From assembly GCF_027853245.1 (NCBI RefSeq), contig NZ_JAPTZM010000007.1: a stretch of DNA of 64,000 bases, one strand, 5' to 3'. The notes beneath the pieces were generated by a model, which was not told where the DNA came from, made no database searches, and saw only the letters and a list, made by a program, of their open reading frames with translations. This DNA is from Atlantibacter subterraneus. Lineage in GTDB: Bacteria; Pseudomonadota; Gammaproteobacteria; Enterobacterales; Enterobacteriaceae. Positions 16,710 to 24,196 of the stretch are shown here, piece by piece (the first letter of the stretch is position 1; each line of letters opens with the position of its first letter). The position numbers were made by a program, and so were the translations under genes.

Positions 16710-17780
16710 ATGGCAAGAATGAACCCCCAAATAACCTCTCCGCAGCCCGATAAAGTAGGTCTGCATATGCTGCAAAAACTGGCAGCGCTGGTGATCATCC
16801 TGGCCGGCATTCACGCCGCCGCCGATATTTTAGTACCGATGTTACTGGCGCTATTTTTCGCCATTGTTCTTAACCCCTTAGTCACCTGGTTTTTGCGCCG
16901 GGGATTTAATCGCACCATGGCGATTACCATTGTGGTGGTGGTGATGCTGATTGGCCTGACGCTGCTGTTCGGTGTGCTGGCGGCGTCGCTCAACGAATTT
17001 ATCGCGCTGTTGCCCAAGTACAATAAGGAGCTCACACGTAAGTTGCTTGATTTGCAGGAAATCTTTCCGTTCCTGAACCTGCATGTCTCCCCTGAGCGCA
17101 TGCTAAAGCGCATGGACTCCGAAAAAGTCATGACTTTCGCCACGGCGCTGATGACCCAGCTTTCCGGGGCGATGGCCAGCATTGTGCTGCTGGTGATGAC
17201 GGTGGTGTTTATGCTGTTTGAAGTGCGCCACGTGCCGTACAAACTGCGTTTCGCCCTGTCTAATCCGCAAATTCATATCGCCGGTCTGCACCGCGCGTTA
17301 AAAGGGGTGAGCCATTATCTGGCGTTGAAAACGTTAATCAGCCTGTGGACCGGGGTGATTATCTGGCTGGGTCTTCAGTTAATGGGCATCCAGTTTGCTC
17401 TGATGTGGGGGGTACTGGGCTTTTTACTCAACTACATACCCAATATCGGCTCGGTGATATCGGCGATCCCGCCAATGATCCAGGCGCTGCTGTTCAACGG
17501 CTTCTACGAATTTATGCTGGTCGGCGCGCTGTTCCTGGTGGTGCACATGGTGCTGGGCAACATGGTGGAGCCGCGCATGATGGGCCACCGCCTGGGGATG
17601 TCGACGCTGGTGGTGTTCCTGTCGTTGCTGTTCTGGGGATGGCTGCTGGGGCCGGTAGGGATGCTGCTGTCGGTGCCGTTAACCAGCGTGTGTAAAATCT
17701 GGATGGAAACCACGGTGGGCGGCAGTAAAGTCGCGGTCCTGCTGGGACCAGGCCGACCCAAAAGCCGGCTTCCCGGGTAG
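16710..17780 (+). CDS. yhhT: YhhT, AI-2E/PerM-family membrane protein
   Basis: A 356-residue protein (E. coli YhhT has 349) with about eight membrane segments in two groups around a soluble helical region at about residues 95-140. The C-terminus GPGRPKSRLPG is the same as in E. coli. The AI-2E family includes TqsA and Na+/H+ antiporters, but YhhT has no assigned substrate. Either ATG 16710 or 16719 may be used. It is divergent from yhhS and ends at an intrinsic terminator. Confidence 0.92.
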   Translation: MARMNPQITSPQPDKVGLHMLQKLAALVIILAGIHAAADILVPMLLALFFAIVLNPLVTWFLRRGFNRTMAITIVVVVMLIGLTLLFGVLAASLNEFIALLPKYNKELTRKLLDLQEIFPFLNLHVSPERMLKRMDSEKVMTFATALMTQLSGAMASIVLLVMTVVFMLFEVRHVPYKLRFALSNPQIHIAGLHRALKGVSHYLALKTLISLWTGVIIWLGLQLMGIQFALMWGVLGFLLNYIPNIGSVISAIPPMIQALLFNGFYEFMLVGALFLVVHMVLGNMVEPRMMGHRLGMSTLVVFLSLLFWGWLLGPVGMLLSVPLTSVCKIWMETTVGGSKVAVLLGPGRPKSRLPG

Positions 17781-17808
17781 CGTCACCTACCTGTGTTGGT
17801 AGCTGAAC

Positions 17809-17847
17809 AATAACGCGTCAGGAAATAAATCTGGCGCGTTATTTTTT
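17809..17847 (+). terminator. intrinsic terminator of yhhT
   Basis: AATAACGCGTCAG (17809-17821) pairs with CTGGCGCGTTATT (17831-17843), apart from one mismatch, and is followed by a T run. Confidence 0.85.
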
Positions 17848-18287
17848 GCCGGAACAAAAATTCGCCCTGATGGAAATTTACTGCGATCTTATTCTGCAAA
17901 ACAGGTTTTGTTTATTGGTAAATACCAGACAACACAAAATTAAGCTGAGAATTTTTATGAATATTATTACTTAAGCTTAACAAACTTACGGTTATTTCAC
18001 TTAAGAATGACCTTATGCCAGACAAAATATTGCGTCATGTTTTTTGATAATTTACCATCACACCTCTTCAGGTTAATCAGCATGTATTAGCAGAAGGAAC
18101 AGCGAAAACCTACACGGATGAAAAAATCATTATTTTTAATGACCTATAAAAGCTAACGCATCTGTTTTCGCCGTCCATTACACAGTTTCACTGACTGGTC
18201 TTTGTGAGCCAGCAAATCATTTTTACTCATTGCGATTTGTCGCAGTGGGTAATTGGGTTGTATTGATGAAACGTCTATGGAGATCGT
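17848..18287. other. long A+T-rich region upstream of the aryl polyene cluster
   Basis: About 440 bases without a supported gene, clearly richer in A+T than the genes on either side. It holds a 10-bp palindrome TTAAGCTTAA (17971-17980) and a direct repeat ACTTAAG at 17969-17975 and 17999-18005, spaced about three helical turns. A weak GGAGA precedes apeA. The region probably carries the pigment cluster promoter and regulator or H-NS sites, but no specific binding site could be named. Confidence 0.5.
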
Positions 18288-18677
18288 ATGAAGAAAATCG
18301 TTAAGCTTTTAACCGCTATCGCTTTCGCAGGGGCTCTGGCAGGTTGCGCAAATACTGCACCGGTCCAGCAAGTTAACGCCACCGTTGCTGGCAAACACAC
18401 CGCTGAACAAGTGCGTACCGCGATCCTGAAAGCGGGCGTACAGCGCAAGTGGGTGATGACCGATGCGGGCGCTGGCGTGATCAAAGGCCGTCTGCAGGCG
18501 CGCGATCACGTTGCTGAAGTGCGTATTCCTTACTCTGCTAATAGTTACTCTATTATTTATGACAGCAGCCTGAACCTGAAAGCCGCTGACGGTAAAATTC
18601 ACAAGAATTACAACCGTTGGGTTAATAACCTGAACCAGGATATTCAGATCAATCTGTCCGCTGGCGCGAACCTGTAA
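18288..18677 (+). CDS. apeA: ApeA, small lipoprotein at the head of the aryl polyene cluster
   Basis: A 129-residue protein with a lipoprotein signal peptide; lipobox LAGC places the acylated Cys at residue 20. The mature part is basic and has no catalytic motif. A lipoprotein of this type precedes the methyltransferase gene in E. coli and Xenorhabdus aryl polyene clusters. The symbol is assigned by position and should be read with that caution. A strong terminator separates it from apeB, so it may be expressed far above the rest of the cluster. Its role in pigment export or anchoring is not known. Confidence 0.75.
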   Translation: MKKIVKLLTAIAFAGALAGCANTAPVQQVNATVAGKHTAEQVRTAILKAGVQRKWVMTDAGAGVIKGRLQARDHVAEVRIPYSANSYSIIYDSSLNLKAADGKIHKNYNRWVNNLNQDIQINLSAGANL

Positions 18678-18692
18678 TTTCAATGAATTAAC

Positions 18693-18719
18693 AACCGGCC
18701 TGGTAAGGCCGGTTTTTTT
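18693..18719 (+). terminator. terminator/attenuator between apeA and apeB
   Basis: AACCGGCC (18693-18700) pairs perfectly with GGCCGGTT (18707-18714), followed by an unbroken T run. No obvious promoter lies between it and the apeB start at 18746, so transcription of apeB-apeR probably depends on read-through. Confidence 0.85.
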
Positions 18720-18745
18720 GTTTACCTCTGGTTAAGGAACGCACC

Positions 18746-19816
18746 GTGCGTCATCACTACGATCGGGATACACTCTCCGCGCTGGATGCTATTACCGAAG
18801 CGCAACGCATCGCGTTTGCGCCGATGTTATTTCAAACGGCGGTGATATTACGCGACAGCGGCATTCTCGGTTTTCTCGATAAACAGGGAAAAGCGGGAGC
18901 CACATTAGAAAACATCGAAGAAAATTGTACTCTCGATAAATATGCGGTTAGCGTACTGCTGGATATGGGTTTGAGTGGCCGTATTGTCACCCAGGAAAAC
19001 GAACATTATCGCATCGCTAAGGTCGGACATTTCTTACTTCACGACCCGATGACCCGCGTGAATATGGATTTCACCCGCGATGTTTGTTATCAAGGGCTGT
19101 TTTTTCTCCAGGATGCATTGCGCAACGGAAAGCCGGAAGGGCTAAAAGTTTTTGGCGACTGGCCGACAATCTATCCAGCGCTGTCGCAATTACCCGAACC
19201 GGCGCGCAGCAGTTGGTTCGCCTTCGATCACTATTATTCTGACGCGGCTTTTAACGCGGCACTGCCGCATGTCTTTGAGCTGGCACCAGAAAAACTGTAC
19301 GACGTGGGCGGAAATACCGGCAAATGGGCCATTCGCTGCTGCCGTTATAATCCGGCGGTAAACGTCACTATTCTGGATTTGCCGCAGCAAATTGCGCTGG
19401 CGCAGGAAAATATTGCGGCCAACGGTCTGAGCGATCGTATCGATTTCCATCCGGTGGATATGCTCAGCGACGCGCCGCTGCCCAATGAGGCCGACGTCTG
19501 GTGGATGAGCCAATTCCTCGACTGCTTCTCGGCACAACAAATCATGGTCCTGCTGGGGAATATCGCCAGCGTCATGAAGCCCGGCGCCCGCGTTTGCATC
19601 ATGGAGCTGTTCTGGGATGCGCAAAAATTTGAAGCCGCCGCATTCAGCCTGAACGCGTCATCGCTCTATTTCACTACGATGGCGAATGGCAACAGTCGTT
19701 TTTATAGCGCCGCCACGTTTATCAAACTGGTGGAGCAGGCAGGGTTTGAGATTGAACAACGGCTCGACGATCTGGGCGTTGGGCACACGCTGTTAGTGTG
19801 TCGCAAAAAAGCGTAA
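18746..19816 (+). CDS. apeB: ApeB, SAM-dependent methyltransferase of aryl polyene synthesis
   Basis: A 356-residue protein that starts at GTG 18746 with AAGGA 7 bases upstream. The N-terminal half is a helical dimerisation region with a winged-helix look. The C-terminal half has the SAM-binding motif LYDVGGNTGKWA (about residues 188-199) and a later motif MKPGARVCIMELFWD, as in small-molecule O-methyltransferases. In aryl polyene pathways it is expected to methylate the aryl head group, although the exact position is not readable. A 50-base gap separates it from apeC. Confidence 0.85.
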   Translation: MRHHYDRDTLSALDAITEAQRIAFAPMLFQTAVILRDSGILGFLDKQGKAGATLENIEENCTLDKYAVSVLLDMGLSGRIVTQENEHYRIAKVGHFLLHDPMTRVNMDFTRDVCYQGLFFLQDALRNGKPEGLKVFGDWPTIYPALSQLPEPARSSWFAFDHYYSDAAFNAALPHVFELAPEKLYDVGGNTGKWAIRCCRYNPAVNVTILDLPQQIALAQENIAANGLSDRIDFHPVDMLSDAPLPNEADVWWMSQFLDCFSAQQIMVLLGNIASVMKPGARVCIMELFWDAQKFEAAAFSLNASSLYFTTMANGNSRFYSAATFIKLVEQAGFEIEQRLDDLGVGHTLLVCRKKA

Positions 19817-19866
19817 CGGGCGGCGTAGCTGCATAAACAGAAACAAAAAGCGCGGAAAGCGTGTAG

Positions 19867-20589
19867 ATGAAATTTTCACTCAACATCATTGACTGGCAAG
19901 CCAGAGCGCCGGGGCTCAGCGATGCCGCAGACTGGCGCGCCTGGGCGCAACAGGATCGGGAAATCGATCCGGCGTCCCCGTATGCCAAACCCAGCGAATT
20001 GCCGATGATGACCAGCCGCCGTCTAAACTCAGGCAGCCGCCTGGCGGTGGACAGCGGTCTGGCGATGCTGCGCCGCCACGCGCCGGATGCGGTGCTGTTT
20101 ACCAGCCGTCACGGCGAGCTGGAGCGCAATCTGCGCATTCTGGACGCCATCGCCGCCGCGCAGCCCATCTCCCCCACCGACTTCGCCATGTCAGTGCATA
20201 ACTCGTCGGTAGGCAATCTGACCATTACCGCGAAGCAGCCGCTGACGTCGTCCTCACTCTCCGCGGGCCAGGACACCTTCCAGCAAGGATTGATTGAAGC
20301 GCTGACGCTGTTCCAGGCGGGCTATCAGCGGGTGCTGATGGTGGATTTCGACGGTCTGCTACCCGCGTTTTACCACCCTCACCTGCCCGCCAACATGCCC
20401 ACCTGGGCGTGGTCGCTGGCGCTGGTGCTGGAAGCGGGTAACCAACTGCGCTGCGAAACCCACCCCCACGATCTGCGCCGTGAAGCGCCGCTGCCGCAGG
20501 GATTACAGTTCCTGCGCGGCTGGCTGAAAGACGACGCGGCGTTCAGCGTGGACGGCGAGCGCGCGGACTGGCGGTGGAGCAAATCATGA
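19867..20589 (+). CDS. apeC: ApeC, chain-length-factor partner of the aryl polyene ketosynthase
   Basis: A 240-residue ketosynthase-like protein, about 60 percent of the length of a full ketosynthase. The position of the usual TACSS nucleophile reads SVHNSSVGN, so the active cysteine is absent. That is the mark of a chain-length factor. In Xenorhabdus the homologous ApeC forms a heterodimer with the ketosynthase ApeO and sets polyene length. The stop overlaps the apeD start by 4 bases (ATGA). Confidence 0.85.
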   Translation: MKFSLNIIDWQARAPGLSDAADWRAWAQQDREIDPASPYAKPSELPMMTSRRLNSGSRLAVDSGLAMLRRHAPDAVLFTSRHGELERNLRILDAIAAAQPISPTDFAMSVHNSSVGNLTITAKQPLTSSSLSAGQDTFQQGLIEALTLFQAGYQRVLMVDFDGLLPAFYHPHLPANMPTWAWSLALVLEAGNQLRCETHPHDLRREAPLPQGLQFLRGWLKDDAAFSVDGERADWRWSKS

Positions 20590-21404
20590 CTCGCATCCTG
20601 GCGCAGGTGAACTGGCTGTGGCGTCTGGTGATGACCGGCGTTTGCTTTGCGCTGTTCGGCCTCGGCGGGCTGCTGCTCTCCGTGGTCTGGTTCAATCTTC
20701 TGCTGCTGGTGCAGCGCAATCCGGACACGCGCCGCCGCCTGGCGCGCCGCAGCATCGCGGCCAGCTTCCGCTTCTTCCTGCGGGCGGCGCGGGCGGTGGG
20801 CGTGCTGGATTACCGCATCGAAGGCAAATCGGTGCTGGATAACGAGCGCGGCTGCCTGGTGGTGGCCAATCACCCGACGCTGATCGACTACGTGCTGATC
20901 GCCTCGGTGATGCCGGAAACCGACTGTCTGGTGAAGAACGCGCTGCTGAAAAACCCGTTTCTCGGCGGCGTGGTACGGGCGGCGGATTACCTGGTTAACG
21001 ACCAGGCGGATGCGCTGCTGCCCGCCTGCCGTGAACGGCTCGCCCGGGGCGAAACCGTGCTGATTTTCCCGGAAGGCACCCGCAGCGTGCCCGGCCAGCC
21101 GCTGACGCTCCAGCGCGGCGCGGCCAATATCGCGGTGCGCTGCCACAGCGATTTACGGGTAGTGCATATCCTTTGCAGCGAACACCTGCTGGACAAGCAC
21201 AGCCGCTGGTATGACGTTCCGCCCCGCAAGCCGCTGTTCGAAGTGGTGGTGCGCGAACGTATTCATACCCAACACTTTTACGATCCGAAATTGGATCAAG
21301 AGCCCGCACTGGCGGCTCGCAAACTTAATCGACACCTTTTGCACCAATTAACACCAGGCCTGACGCCTGGCCCAGGAAACAACGATGCAAGCGCTCTACT
21401 CTGA
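20586..21404 (+). CDS. apeD: ApeD, 1-acyl-glycerol-3-phosphate-type acyltransferase
   Basis: A 272-residue membrane-associated acyltransferase of the PlsC family. An N-terminal membrane segment (about residues 10-38) is followed by the catalytic box NHPTLIDYV (H-X4-D) and the glycerophosphate-binding motif FPEGTRS. It probably joins the polyene acyl chain to a glycerol or lipid core, giving the membrane-anchored pigment. The ATG at 20586 is preferred over an in-frame GTG at 20574 because GGAG lies just before it. It overlaps apeC by 4 bases and apeE by 20 bases. Confidence 0.85.
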   Translation: MTRILAQVNWLWRLVMTGVCFALFGLGGLLLSVVWFNLLLLVQRNPDTRRRLARRSIAASFRFFLRAARAVGVLDYRIEGKSVLDNERGCLVVANHPTLIDYVLIASVMPETDCLVKNALLKNPFLGGVVRAADYLVNDQADALLPACRERLARGETVLIFPEGTRSVPGQPLTLQRGAANIAVRCHSDLRVVHILCSEHLLDKHSRWYDVPPRKPLFEVVVRERIHTQHFYDPKLDQEPALAARKLNRHLLHQLTPGLTPGPGNNDASALL

Positions 21405-21642
21405 AATCAAAAATCTGATTATCACTACCCTGAACCTCGACGAACTGTCCGCCGATGATATTGACGCCGATGCGCCGCTGTTTGGCGACGGTCTGGGCCT
21501 GGACTCCATCGACGCGCTGGAATTAGGGCTGGCCGTGAAGACCCAGTATGGCGTGGTGCTTTCCGCCGAAAGCGAAGAGATGCGCCAGCATTTCTATTCC
21601 GTCGCCACGCTGGCTGCTTTCATTGATTCTCAACGCGCCTGA
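21385..21642 (+). CDS. apeE: ApeE, acyl carrier protein
   Basis: An 85-residue acidic carrier protein. The phosphopantetheine attachment site is Ser41 in GLGLDSIDALEL. AGGA lies 8 bases before the ATG. It carries the growing aryl polyene chain after activation by the phosphopantetheinyl transferase encoded at the end of the cluster (acpT). The start lies inside the end of apeD. A second carrier protein gene follows after 13 bases. Confidence 0.92.
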   Translation: MQALYSEIKNLIITTLNLDELSADDIDADAPLFGDGLGLDSIDALELGLAVKTQYGVVLSAESEEMRQHFYSVATLAAFIDSQRA

Positions 21643-21655
21643 AGACGAGCACGAT

Positions 21656-21907
21656 ATGGTTGATAAACACGCGATTTACCAGGAAGTCTCCGCACTTCTG
21701 ACCCAGCTTTTCGAAATTCCCGCCGAGGACATCACCCCCGAAGCGCGTCTGTACGAGGATCTGGAACTCGACAGCATCGACGCCGTGGACATGGTGGTGC
21801 ATCTGCAAAAGAAAACCGGCAAAAAAATCAAACCGGAAACGTTCAAATCGGTGCGTACCGTTCAGGACGTGGTGGACGCGGTTGAGCGTCTGCTGAACGA
21901 CGCGTAA
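21656..21907 (+). CDS. apeF: ApeF, second acyl carrier protein
   Basis: An 83-residue acyl carrier protein with its phosphopantetheine serine at Ser40 in LELDSIDAVDM. The frame extends upstream into apeE, but the ATG at 21656 gives the normal carrier-protein length and N-terminus. Tandem carrier proteins are characteristic of aryl polyene clusters; ApeE and ApeF share the extension cycles. Its C-terminal half is more basic (KKTGKKIKPETFK) than ApeE, so the two may dock with different partners. Confidence 0.92.
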   Translation: MVDKHAIYQEVSALLTQLFEIPAEDITPEARLYEDLELDSIDAVDMVVHLQKKTGKKIKPETFKSVRTVQDVVDAVERLLNDA

Positions 21908-21910
21908 CCG

Positions 21911-22501
21911 ATGCTGCACGCTGCCCTTACGGTCGCGCGGCGTCTGACGCAGCCGGCCATCGCCCTGGTGATGGTCGCCTGGCCGTTCATTATCTGGTTC
22001 GGCATCACGCATCACGCCCTCGCCTGGCTGCTGCCGGTGATGGTGCTGCTGCTGTTGATTCGCCTGCGCCAGGCGCGGCTGCGCGGCGGCCCGCTGCGGC
22101 TGATTGCCAAAGGCGTGGCCCTGACCGGCGTGGTGCTGTGCGTGGCGAGTCTGGTACTGCGCAGCCATCACCTGCTGCTGTGGTATCCGGTAGTGGTGAA
22201 CACGCTGCTGCTGGGGATGTTCGGCGCGTCGCTGTGGAGCAGCATGCCGCTGGTGGAGCGCATCGCCCGCCTGAAAGAACCCGACCTGCCCCCTGCGGGC
22301 GTGCGCTATACCCGGCGCGTGACGCAGGTCTGGTGCGGCTTTTTTATTGTTAACGGCAGTGTCGCGGCCTTTACCTGCGGGTACGGCGACACCGATCTCT
22401 GGACCCTGTGGAACGGCATGATCGCCTATCTGTTGATGGGCGCTTTGATGGCGGGGGAATGGCTGGTGCGCCAACGCGTGATCCAGCGGGAAGTATCATG
22501 A
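21911..22501 (+). CDS. apeG: ApeG, COG4648-type membrane protein
   Basis: A 196-residue integral membrane protein with about five to six hydrophobic segments, starting three bases after apeF. Such proteins occur between the carrier-protein and ligase genes of aryl polyene clusters. No biochemical role is established; assembly or membrane docking of the synthase is a guess. Its stop overlaps the apeH start (ATGA at 22498-22501). Confidence 0.82.
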   Translation: MLHAALTVARRLTQPAIALVMVAWPFIIWFGITHHALAWLLPVMVLLLLIRLRQARLRGGPLRLIAKGVALTGVVLCVASLVLRSHHLLLWYPVVVNTLLLGMFGASLWSSMPLVERIARLKEPDLPPAGVRYTRRVTQVWCGFFIVNGSVAAFTCGYGDTDLWTLWNGMIAYLLMGALMAGEWLVRQRVIQREVS

Positions 22502-23856
22502 TGACCACCTTACCTCTGGCGCAGTGGCTGAGCGCGCAGCGCCCCGACGACGCGCCCGTCGCCTGGCTGGGCGACCACACCTGGACGCTGGGCCAGATGC
22601 GCCATGACGTCGCAACCCTGACCCGGCATCTGCGCACGCAGCCCGGCGAGCGCTGGGCGCTGTGCTTTGAAGACAGCTATCTGTTTATCGTGGCGCTGCT
22701 CGGCGCGCTGCACGCGGGCAAAACGCCGGTGATCCCCGGCCACAGCCGCCTGTCGCTGCTGGACGAGCAGCGTGAACTGTTTAACGGCGTCCTGAGCGAC
22801 CGCACCCTCGGCTGGAATGGCCCGATGGTGGTGGTAGCTTCGGCGAAGCATTCGTCCGGGGCGATCGATCTGCCGACGATCGATCCCGAGAGTTACGTGG
22901 AGATCTTCACCTCCGGATCCACCGGCACACCGCGCCGGGTGATCAAGCCCATCGCATCGCTTGACCGCGAAGCCGCGCTGCTGGCGGAACGCTTCGCTGA
23001 ACGGCTGGCGGGCTGCCGGATTGTCGCTTCGGTGGTGCCGCAGCATCTTTACGGGCTGACGTTCCGCATCTTCCTGCCGATGTCGCTCGGTTTGCCGCTG
23101 CACGCCGCCATGACCTATTACGCCGAACAGCTGGTGGCGCTGCCCGCCACCTACCGCTACGGCTTTATCAGCAGCCCGGCGTTTTTAAAGCGGCTCGATC
23201 ACACCCTGACGCCACCGCCGATTGCCCTGATTGTCTCCGCGGGCGGCATGCTGCCCTGGGGCGATGTAGTGCAAACGCAGGCATGGGCCAACGTCACGCC
23301 GGATGAAATTTACGGCAGTACCGAAACCGGCATTCTCGCCTGGCGCTATCGCTCCGATGACGATACGCCCTGGCTGCCCTTCACCGGGATGCGCTTCGAG
23401 CAGGAAAACGACGCCTGGCGGGCATTCTCCCCACTGATCCCCGATCCCGCCGGACTGCTGCTGGACGATAATCTGGCCTTTGAAGACAACGGCCTGTTTC
23501 GCCTGCATGGCCGCCGGGGCCGGGTAGTGAAAATCGAAGAAAAACGTATTTCGCTGTGCGAAGTGGAACAACGGCTGCTGGCGCTGGACGGCATCGTTGA
23601 GGCCGCCGCCCTGCCCATCACCCGTAACGGTCGCCAGGGCATCGGCGTGCTGGTGGTGGTGGATGACGCTACCCGCGCCCGTCTCAGCGCCGCCGCAGGC
23701 AAACAGCTGGAGCTGGCCTGGCGCAAAGCGCTAATCCCCTGGCTGGAGCCGGTGGCGATCCCACGCTACTGGCGGGTGATCGACACGATCCCGGTTAACA
23801 GCATGAATAAACGCGTCTATGCGCAACTGCAGGAGTTTTTCCATGACCCCGCATGA
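22498..23856 (+). CDS. apeH: ApeH, aryl-loading adenylating ligase
   Basis: A 452-residue ANL-family adenylate-forming enzyme. The phosphate loop FTSGSTGTPR, the YGSTETG core motif, the hinge region LFRLHGRRGR and the C-terminal catalytic lysine in NSMNKR are all visible. It is shorter than most acyl-CoA ligases. In aryl polyene synthesis it activates 4-hydroxybenzoate and loads it on the carrier protein. No aromatic ammonia lyase is encoded here, so chorismate-derived 4-hydroxybenzoate (UbiC) is the likely starter. Tandem ATGs at 22498 and 22501 are both possible starts. Confidence 0.88.
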   Translation: MMTTLPLAQWLSAQRPDDAPVAWLGDHTWTLGQMRHDVATLTRHLRTQPGERWALCFEDSYLFIVALLGALHAGKTPVIPGHSRLSLLDEQRELFNGVLSDRTLGWNGPMVVVASAKHSSGAIDLPTIDPESYVEIFTSGSTGTPRRVIKPIASLDREAALLAERFAERLAGCRIVASVVPQHLYGLTFRIFLPMSLGLPLHAAMTYYAEQLVALPATYRYGFISSPAFLKRLDHTLTPPPIALIVSAGGMLPWGDVVQTQAWANVTPDEIYGSTETGILAWRYRSDDDTPWLPFTGMRFEQENDAWRAFSPLIPDPAGLLLDDNLAFEDNGLFRLHGRRGRVVKIEEKRISLCEVEQRLLALDGIVEAAALPITRNGRQGIGVLVVVDDATRARLSAAAGKQLELAWRKALIPWLEPVAIPRYWRVIDTIPVNSMNKRVYAQLQEFFHDPA

Positions 23857-24196
23857 AATCGCCCGCACGCGGCTGGCTCCCCATCGCTGGGAGCTTCACT
23901 TGCGCCTCGATCCGGCGCTGTTCTGGTTTAAAGGCCATTTCGCCGTGCAGCCGCTGCTGCCGGGGGTGGCCCAGCTCGACTGGGTAATGCATTACGCCCG
24001 GGAACTGCTGGTCCCGGAGGCCCGGTTCCATAAAATCATCAACGTGAAATTTCAGGCCCCGCTGCTGCCGGAAAACGAGGTGTGTTTAACCCTCGACTGG
24101 CAGCCGGAGCGCCACACGCTCTCCTTTAGCTATCAGCGCCTGTGCGGTGAACAGCGTCTGCCTGCCAGCAGCGGGAAAATCCGGTTATGCCAGTAA
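23843..24196 (+). CDS. apeI: ApeI, hot-dog fold dehydratase subunit
   Basis: A 117-residue single hot-dog domain of the FabA/FabZ-like ApeI family. WFKGHFAVQPLLPGVAQLDWV carries the catalytic-type histidine in GHF. In characterised clusters ApeI forms a heterodimer with ApeP to dehydrate the beta-hydroxyacyl intermediates. The ATG at 23843 follows GGAG and lies within the end of apeH (14-base overlap). The stop overlaps apeJ by 10 bases. Confidence 0.87.
   Translation: MTPHEIARTRLAPHRWELHLRLDPALFWFKGHFAVQPLLPGVAQLDWVMHYARELLVPEARFHKIINVKFQAPLLPENEVCLTLDWQPERHTLSFSYQRLCGEQRLPASSGKIRLCQ

Noticed and set aside
19867..20589. apeC as a truncated, broken ketosynthase
   Set aside because: Missing cysteine and short length are normal for aryl polyene chain-length factors, and the frame is intact with normal overlaps on its downstream side.
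20379..21146. A 255-codon minus-strand frame within apeC/apeD
   Set aside because: Lies opposite two genes with catalytic or structural motifs in the correct cluster order; its translation is low-complexity Arg/Gln/His-rich.
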